Assembly (NCBI RefSeq): GCF_964355755.1
Contig: NC_092670.1
Coordinates: forward strand, 13,701,201 to 13,765,200
DNA length: 64,000 nt
Reading direction: 5' to 3'
From: Antedon mediterranea
Taxonomy: Eukaryota > Echinodermata > Crinoidea > Comatulida > Antedonidae
Positions 58,260 to 64,000 of this stretch are shown piece by piece. Positions within the stretch are counted from its first letter, which is position 1. Each line of letters begins with the position of its first letter. The translations under genes and the position numbers were made by a program. A model generated the notes under the pieces. The model was not told where the DNA came from, did not search any database, and saw nothing but the letters and a program-made list of their open reading frames with translations.

Positions 58260-59395
58260 TATACACTAATTGAGTAATAATCTTCGTTCTTTAATTATTA
58301 ACAATTATTATCTGCGAGTCTTTCTCGTGACAGGTATCAGACATAAGTCAACCTTCTTGATGATCTTGTAATGTAAGATTGTATGTTATTGCTGTTCTTT
58401 GGGATTGGTTATTGCACACAAAACATAATGTATTGAGTGTTCTACTCGGTATTGTTTATTTCAGCAGAAGTTATTAGAACTTGTGTATTACTTGGCAAAA
58501 TAGAATGTTGTTAGGTATTCTTTTACGACTTGCTTTTTTTGTTCGCACGATAGCGTCAATAATAATTAGGTCATCGTTGTGAACAGGTATATACTTACAG
58601 AATATGCCTATTGATTGAACATGATTGAGAAAAATCGATTTATTGGTGACTTCAATAAAGCTTATTATATTTAAATCTCGAGTTATCTTTACATTCTATA
58701 TAGGCCGAAATGATAAATAGCACGCCCTCTGCTGCCTTTTATATTTTCCCAAGTACATCACTCAATTTCTTAGTGTTTGTTTATTGTTTATTATTGTTTA
58801 TTATTTTTATTGTTTATTTCAATAGTAGGTTACGCTGTGATCTTCGTAGGATTGTTTATTTTTATTTTGTTACTCTTTATTTTAGCAGAAAGTGACTTTA
58901 GATTGTTATTGTTTATTATCGGTTAAGTAGTTTATATTATCAGCTGCTGTTATTACGGACTTTTTCGAGAGCTTTTCAAACTTTCTTAAGTTCTTGACTG
59001 ACACCGAAATGTTTAAGTTGTCCGAAATGTAAATAATTAATTGATATGTTTATTACTATATTCAAGATTGTTTATTTTGCTAAAGAAAGTTATTATTCAT
59101 TATATAAAATTAATTATATGATATTTTATTGTTTAGTGTTGCTTGTTGTTCATGTAACTTGACATGAAAGCTTGTTTATTAGGCCTGGTTTGTGTCATTG
59201 AGAGAAAAAAATCTTCAGAAATTGTTAGAGAGAACTAATTGAATTTCTTAACTGAAAGATGACATTATTCACTTTCATATATATTCACCACATATAATTA
59301 TAGACAACTAACAACATGGATTAATATTGAAATACGGACAACAAATATTTAGCTTGAAGTTTTTAGTCGATTGCAATTCGACTCTACAGCTTACT
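58260..59395. other. Non-coding stretch
   Basis: Repeated TTGTTTATT motifs at 58450-59100. Nothing else recognised. Confidence 0.35.
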
Positions 59396-59399
59396 ATGT

Positions 59400-59485
59400 C
59401 GGTCTGTTGGTCGGTCGGTCGGTTGGTCGGTTGGTTGGTTGGTCGGTTGGTTGGTTGGTCGGTTGGTTTGTCGGTTGGTTGGTAA
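59400..59485. repeat. GGTT/GGTC tetranucleotide microsatellite
   Basis: Alternating GGTC and GGTT units. The G pairs are spaced evenly, so a two-layer G-quadruplex is possible. Confidence 0.9.
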
Positions 59486-59489
59486 ACAC

Positions 59490-61480
59490 TAACTTGATCA
59501 CGCGACTGCAGCCATGTATATTACTTTGGTTTTTTTTCTAAATGAGAATCGGAATTTTGCTGTGTATATGAGACCATGGAGGTAAATTACCTCCATGATG
59601 ATTACCGTAGTTAAGAAACCGGAATATTTTGCTTAGTTTCAGTAAGATTTTTTTAACCATGAGATTTGTTTGTAACTATTTTATGCGTCTTTGTTTTTTT
59701 TAATTGTGTTATTGGATTGAATCAGTTTCTTTTGTAAGATAATAAGTGGTTTTTTAAAATAAACTTTTCGTTGAATTACCTTTTACGCACTTTATTTATG
59801 GGTACTGTAACACACTGTGTCGAGTCCTTAACCCAATTCAAGGACTTTAACATAACTATCAACATTACATTATGTGTTTATTTATAGCAGGTGTGTTATG
59901 GTATAATGTTTCCGATATCTTGTTTTCTCTATGTTTTATGATCTGAACAATTGAAATGTATAATACCTTCGTCTCGACAATAAACCACGTTTTTACGTTT
60001 GTTCAAAGAAAACGAACTTTAACGATATAATTAATCACATTCTCACCTAACTTTGGTAATGCGAATGTTCGTGGTTGACTTGTTACACATCTACAGGTTA
60101 TTCACATCTAATTTCATCTGTGTAACTCCGTGGCAATTCACGGTATAATAAACATACCAGAAACGTCATCTTTCATAGTATTATTTAGTTTCTTAAGTGA
60201 TAGGCAAAACATCACTGCCTAGAAATTGAGGGGCGAGAGTTTAAAGAATAAACACATTTGAATATAACTGTTAAGTTTAATGTAACAAAATATCTTTCGC
60301 CTTGTGTTGTATTGTAATGTAATGTAATGTGTTGCATTGTGTTATAAACCCAACCAAATTAAAAAAAATCTGTAACTTCAGGAATTGTTGTGGTCAAAAT
60401 TCGCAGTTGTCATGTTATAATAGTAGTATATAGTGTTTGGTTCAACAAAAGGTACATTTGTTGTCGTCTGCTATTTTAAGCTACTGGCGTTATTGGACGA
60501 GCATGCCTTACGTCACTGATGTCCTTGGTATTTCAAATCGGCTCATTTTAACGCCAAATACGGTGATATTGTCTTACAATACATCATAATTACTCCGTTT
60601 CTAGTGTCTACAATGAGAATATAACACTACTATATCAAATAAAGTACAATTAATTATTACTTTCGTGATCGCAATAAAAAAAATAGACGGTAAACAGTCG
60701 ACAAAAAAAATCTTTGTTTCAAGATTTTGACAAAAATGTAAAACAACATAAATGAATTTGTTTTTTAATGTAATAACACAAATAGTAACCAGGTATAATT
60801 ATTATAGTAATAACTATAGTCTACATACACTAATTTATTTTTTTTAACGATTTGAGTAAAATTATTATTTGTATAGATTTGAAACGTTGAAAAAAAGTGA
60901 AAATAACACCTTACTGTTTAAGCACCAGAGTGTTAACATTGATTTAATCTTTGCTCTACGGTAAGCGAGAGGTCCAGTTTTAATATATACTTTGATCTCA
61001 ATCTATGCATGAGAGTAACACATTTTATTTTTTAAATAGAAGACCAACTAACGCAATTACGTGCTCAATCATGTTGATGCAAATTATCTAAATTTATTTT
61101 AATTAAATAAGTCTATCTAAATTTCTCCGGCCGTATTTTCTTTATCAATTTTCATTTCATTTGCATTTTAGTTTTACAACCGTTTATTCGTGTAGTAACT
61201 AAAGTAAATAAAGATTGGGAAGCGAGATCAAATGTAAAATTGATTTTTATTAACAACAATATTGGATTGCTTTAAAATAGGATGGTACGCAATCAGCTGC
61301 CATAGAATGGAATGAACATCCAGATTGGGGTTGGGATAAAGTTCACATTGAACGTTTGTAAGTGGGTTTACCGCGGTGACAAGTCGACAGCATGTCGGCA
61401 TTACAAGTACTTTCATAAGGTAATAAACACATTGTGTGACATTTTAAATATAGAAAGGTATCTTGCACCAAACGAACATG
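59490..61480. other. Non-coding stretch
   Basis: A small perfect hairpin CATGGAGGTAA / TTACCTCCATG lies at about 59575. Nothing else recognised. Confidence 0.35.
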
Positions 61481-61483
61481 TTT

Positions 61484-61630
61484 AAAGCTCTGTCTACACT
61501 ACCTAACTGTACGTGACAAAAAAATGTGATGTGCCTATGGACATGATGATGTCATATCACTACTATATTTAGGAATATCACCACCATATTTGGGCGCATC
61601 ACACTAGTGTCGTAGCGTAGACAGAGCTTT
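61484..61630. mobile_element. MITE, GTCTACACTATC family, copy 4
   Basis: AAAGCTCTGTCTACACTACC and GCGTAGACAGAGCTTT at the ends. Interior as in copy 2. Confidence 0.75.
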
Positions 61631-61639
61631 TACTGATTA

Positions 61640-62256
61640 TTGCGTTATAGCTGAAATCGATAACAAAATACATATAACACAACATAATTAATCTAATGGC
61701 ATGGAAGTAAGGAACTGCTGGTATACGATAACGTGTATCTTATTATTCGGCATAAAAGGGATTACCATTTTCACAGTAAAATATAAGGTAGGGCCCGGAC
61801 CTACGGAAATGCATTGTGGTGAAATCTCAATAATTTCATTCGAAGCAAATAACTACACATTGTGAGAATCAATAAACTAAAATAAATAGTTTATGTTCAA
61901 CCTCAAGATACGATAAAGTTGATAAGGCCAAACAGGTGGCATACATTCATGATTTACTCACCAATTAACATTGCCAGAATTGATAATTAAATAACTGAAA
62001 AAGAGAAATATTATGCGGAGGTACGGTGTTTTTGATATCTAGCTATAGCTATAGAAAAAAATATCAGAAAAAAATATTCTAGATACTTTCACGCATAAAC
62101 AGATGTTGTTTATCCACCAGCCAACGGCTGTTTTACATGCAGACGTTATTGACAACAAAACTTGCTTAGAACAAGTTTCCATTGACGGTACTAAATTAGA
62201 CCTGTATTCGGACCATCATATTAAATGAAGACAGGAGTACGCTTAAGGAAATAACA
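61640..62256. other. Non-coding stretch
   Basis: A block around 61705-61760 (GGAACTGCTGGTATACGATA) recurs diverged at 62600-62650. No gene. Confidence 0.35.
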
Positions 62257-62338
62257 AAGATCTGTCTACACTATCAAAACTAATTTGACTCCAATGGACA
62301 CATCACATAAAGTTTGATAGTGTATGAGACAGAGCTTA
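62257..62338. mobile_element. MITE, GTCTACACTATC family, copy 5 (internally deleted)
   Basis: Only 82 bp: AGATCTGTCTACACTATC at the left and TTTGATAGTGTATGAGACAGAGCTT at the right, with the centre lost. Confidence 0.65.
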
Positions 62339-62344
62339 AATCCT

Positions 62345-63845
62345 AACATTAATCCTAAAATTAATCCTAAATATAAATCCTTTATATAAACAGCTAGATA
62401 AGTATACAATAAGTATATCATTCTGACGGTCCAATTAACTTTTTTTAATTTTGATTACATTTTCACATATAAATAGTATAAGTAATATTTATTTCACCAT
62501 CAAAAACATCGTATTCTATCCGTTAGGACCATGTCTAAAAGTTTAAGTGACTCGGGCACAGACACAATATGAATAATTGATGTTACACTAATGAAATTAA
62601 AGAAATGCTGGTATACGATATAGTGTATTTGAGCCTATTATTCAGTCAATAAATGCATAACATTTTCACAAAGACTAAGACATAAACACATATTATACAA
62701 TATATAATAAGAATTACACCGATTGTCGAAAAATAACGGCTGGCCCTTTGGCGTGTTTTACAATTCCCAAAATGCTTTTCAAATTCGTTCTTTATGGAAC
62801 AAATACTGTTCATTTTTATCTAAATTCACTTGTCAAATTTGATTGCGTGTTGAAGAACCTGTTCAATATGCACTGCTATGAACTTACTGCTCGAGGCACC
62901 GCAGTCTTGACGCATGTTCGACAATGCAGACTACGTAGTGAACCGCAATTTCGACAAGGAAGACAACGAGTGCACGTCATTTTTTAGTGCTATTACTATA
63001 CTATACATTTTCATTTATATACCGTCTATTTTTGTGTGGACATGTAACGAAAGTTGCATGTAAAAAAAAGAAGATGGAGACATAGGTATTCGACACTTTG
63101 ACATTCTTTATAAAAATGTAAGCAGAAATCGATCAAACTGAATGAATGTTTATAAGACGTTAAATCGACACTCGCTATATACATAGTATCGGTTAGATTT
63201 CAATAAAATGAGCAACATTGACATCATTATTTTGAAAGGAAAACAAGAACACCTGTTTTTCCAAAACTATAAAGAACGCTTCATTCTTCTTTTTTTACAT
63301 TAACGAATGAAAACAAAACATGATCGATTAAGGACGAAATATATCTCAGCATTTCATTTTAGAATCCCACGTAGACAGGTGATTTGACTCCTTTACTCTT
63401 TGAGATGAGTTGACACTACACCTGCCACGTGCATCCATGTTGACACGTCTTTCTGTATCGATGCTAATCAATACATAGATACTAATCAGATCAATGACAT
63501 GTGTCAATACCTCCTCAATTTGATCACTCCATTCCATAAAATATATAGCAGTGTATCTTTAGCATGAAAGTAATGTGTCGAGCACAAACGGATCTATAAC
63601 ATGTAAACGTAAGTTCGATATTTTGTATATAGGCCTACCCGATGCATACTACTTCAGCGTACCTTCCTTTGGTTCACCTGCAATCTAAGCTTGTTTCAAG
63701 AAACGCCTATAAACTGTATATCCCCATGTGGTCTAACACAATTGAGTGAATCGGATCATGAATATATTGAAGAAAATGTGAATAGGGGTTGTCTTTTACA
63801 GTGTTGTGTTGGGTTACGATAAATGTCAACACTCAGAATTAAAAG
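62345..63845. other. Non-coding stretch
   Basis: Open frames at 62748 and 63346 have no family resemblance or splice support. Confidence 0.35.
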
Positions 63846-63849
63846 TACA

Positions 63850-64000
63850 ATACAGTGCAGTGCAACTCATCATTTTCATGGACTTTTCTATTAAGAGGAC
63901 ACCTCCTTTTCTCAACCAACGAGGCATTATATCAACTAACACTTTAGGGTATACTTTGTTTGGATCAGAAGGTGTCCCCTTAATAGGGGTTGTACTGTAA
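63850..64000. mobile_element. Tc1/mariner-type MITE, possibly cut by the window end
   Basis: TACAGTGCAGTGCAACTC at the left and GTTGTACTGTAA at the right, with inner AAGAGGACACCTCC and GGTGTCCCCTTAA in inverted order. The open frame reading across it is an artefact. Confidence 0.4.

Overview
The window is AT-rich, intron-rich eukaryotic genomic DNA. Transposon debris, dispersed short tRNA-derived elements, Penelope-like elements inside TA microsatellites, and the very frequent AGGCCTA-type motif suggest a marine invertebrate deuterostome, possibly an echinoderm. The lineage is an inference; no marker gene settles it. There is no operon, phage, CRISPR array or bacterial gene.

The left end (1-8.3 kb) is the gene-bearing part. 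It carries three related genes for small type I membrane proteins of the Shisa / WBP1-VOPP1 / CYYR1 type: signal peptide, short Cys-rich ectodomain, one membrane span, PPxY tail. Gene 1 (+ strand) is cut by the window edge, and its tail is frameshifted so that the PPxY motifs are lost. Gene 2 (- strand, 3953 to 1435) and gene 3 (+ strand, 5665 to 8269) can each be assembled from five exons whose splice phases agree exactly. Exon 2 of gene 3 is the last unit of a 5 x 94 bp tandem array. Every unit keeps an acceptor, an open 59-nt exon and a GT at the same place, so the array may be a set of mutually exclusive exons.

From 8.3 to 43 kb I see mostly non-coding DNA and mobile elements. There are 3' ends of CR1/Jockey-type LINEs at 11.4-11.8, 30.2-30.4 and 39.0-40.1 kb. 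Between 12.7 and 20.2 kb, Penelope-like pieces sit among TA repeats: a GIY-YIG endonuclease ORF at 19.1-19.85 kb and hammerhead ribozyme motifs at 12.84, 18.40 and 20.08 kb. The same stretch holds a perfect 100-bp-armed palindrome at 18.8-19.06 kb and a tRNA-like cloverleaf with anticodon ATC at 13.03 kb. SINEs lie near 17.9, 22.0 and 23.7 kb. Two MITE families are scattered through the whole window, with several minisatellites.

At 43.1 kb a TATA box, an initiator and a signal-peptide exon with a perfect donor mark the start of a second likely gene on the + strand. Two downstream exons at 50.4 and 50.76 kb join in phase and give a hypothetical 61-residue secreted peptide. The rest, to 64 kb, is non-coding sequence. 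Its main features are an 0.9 kb foldback element at 54.2-55.0 kb, a 21-bp minisatellite at 49 kb, further MITEs, and one possible terminal exon on the - strand at 57.2 kb.

All exon calls come from reading splice signals, phase and local paralogy by eye. No search or transcript data were used.
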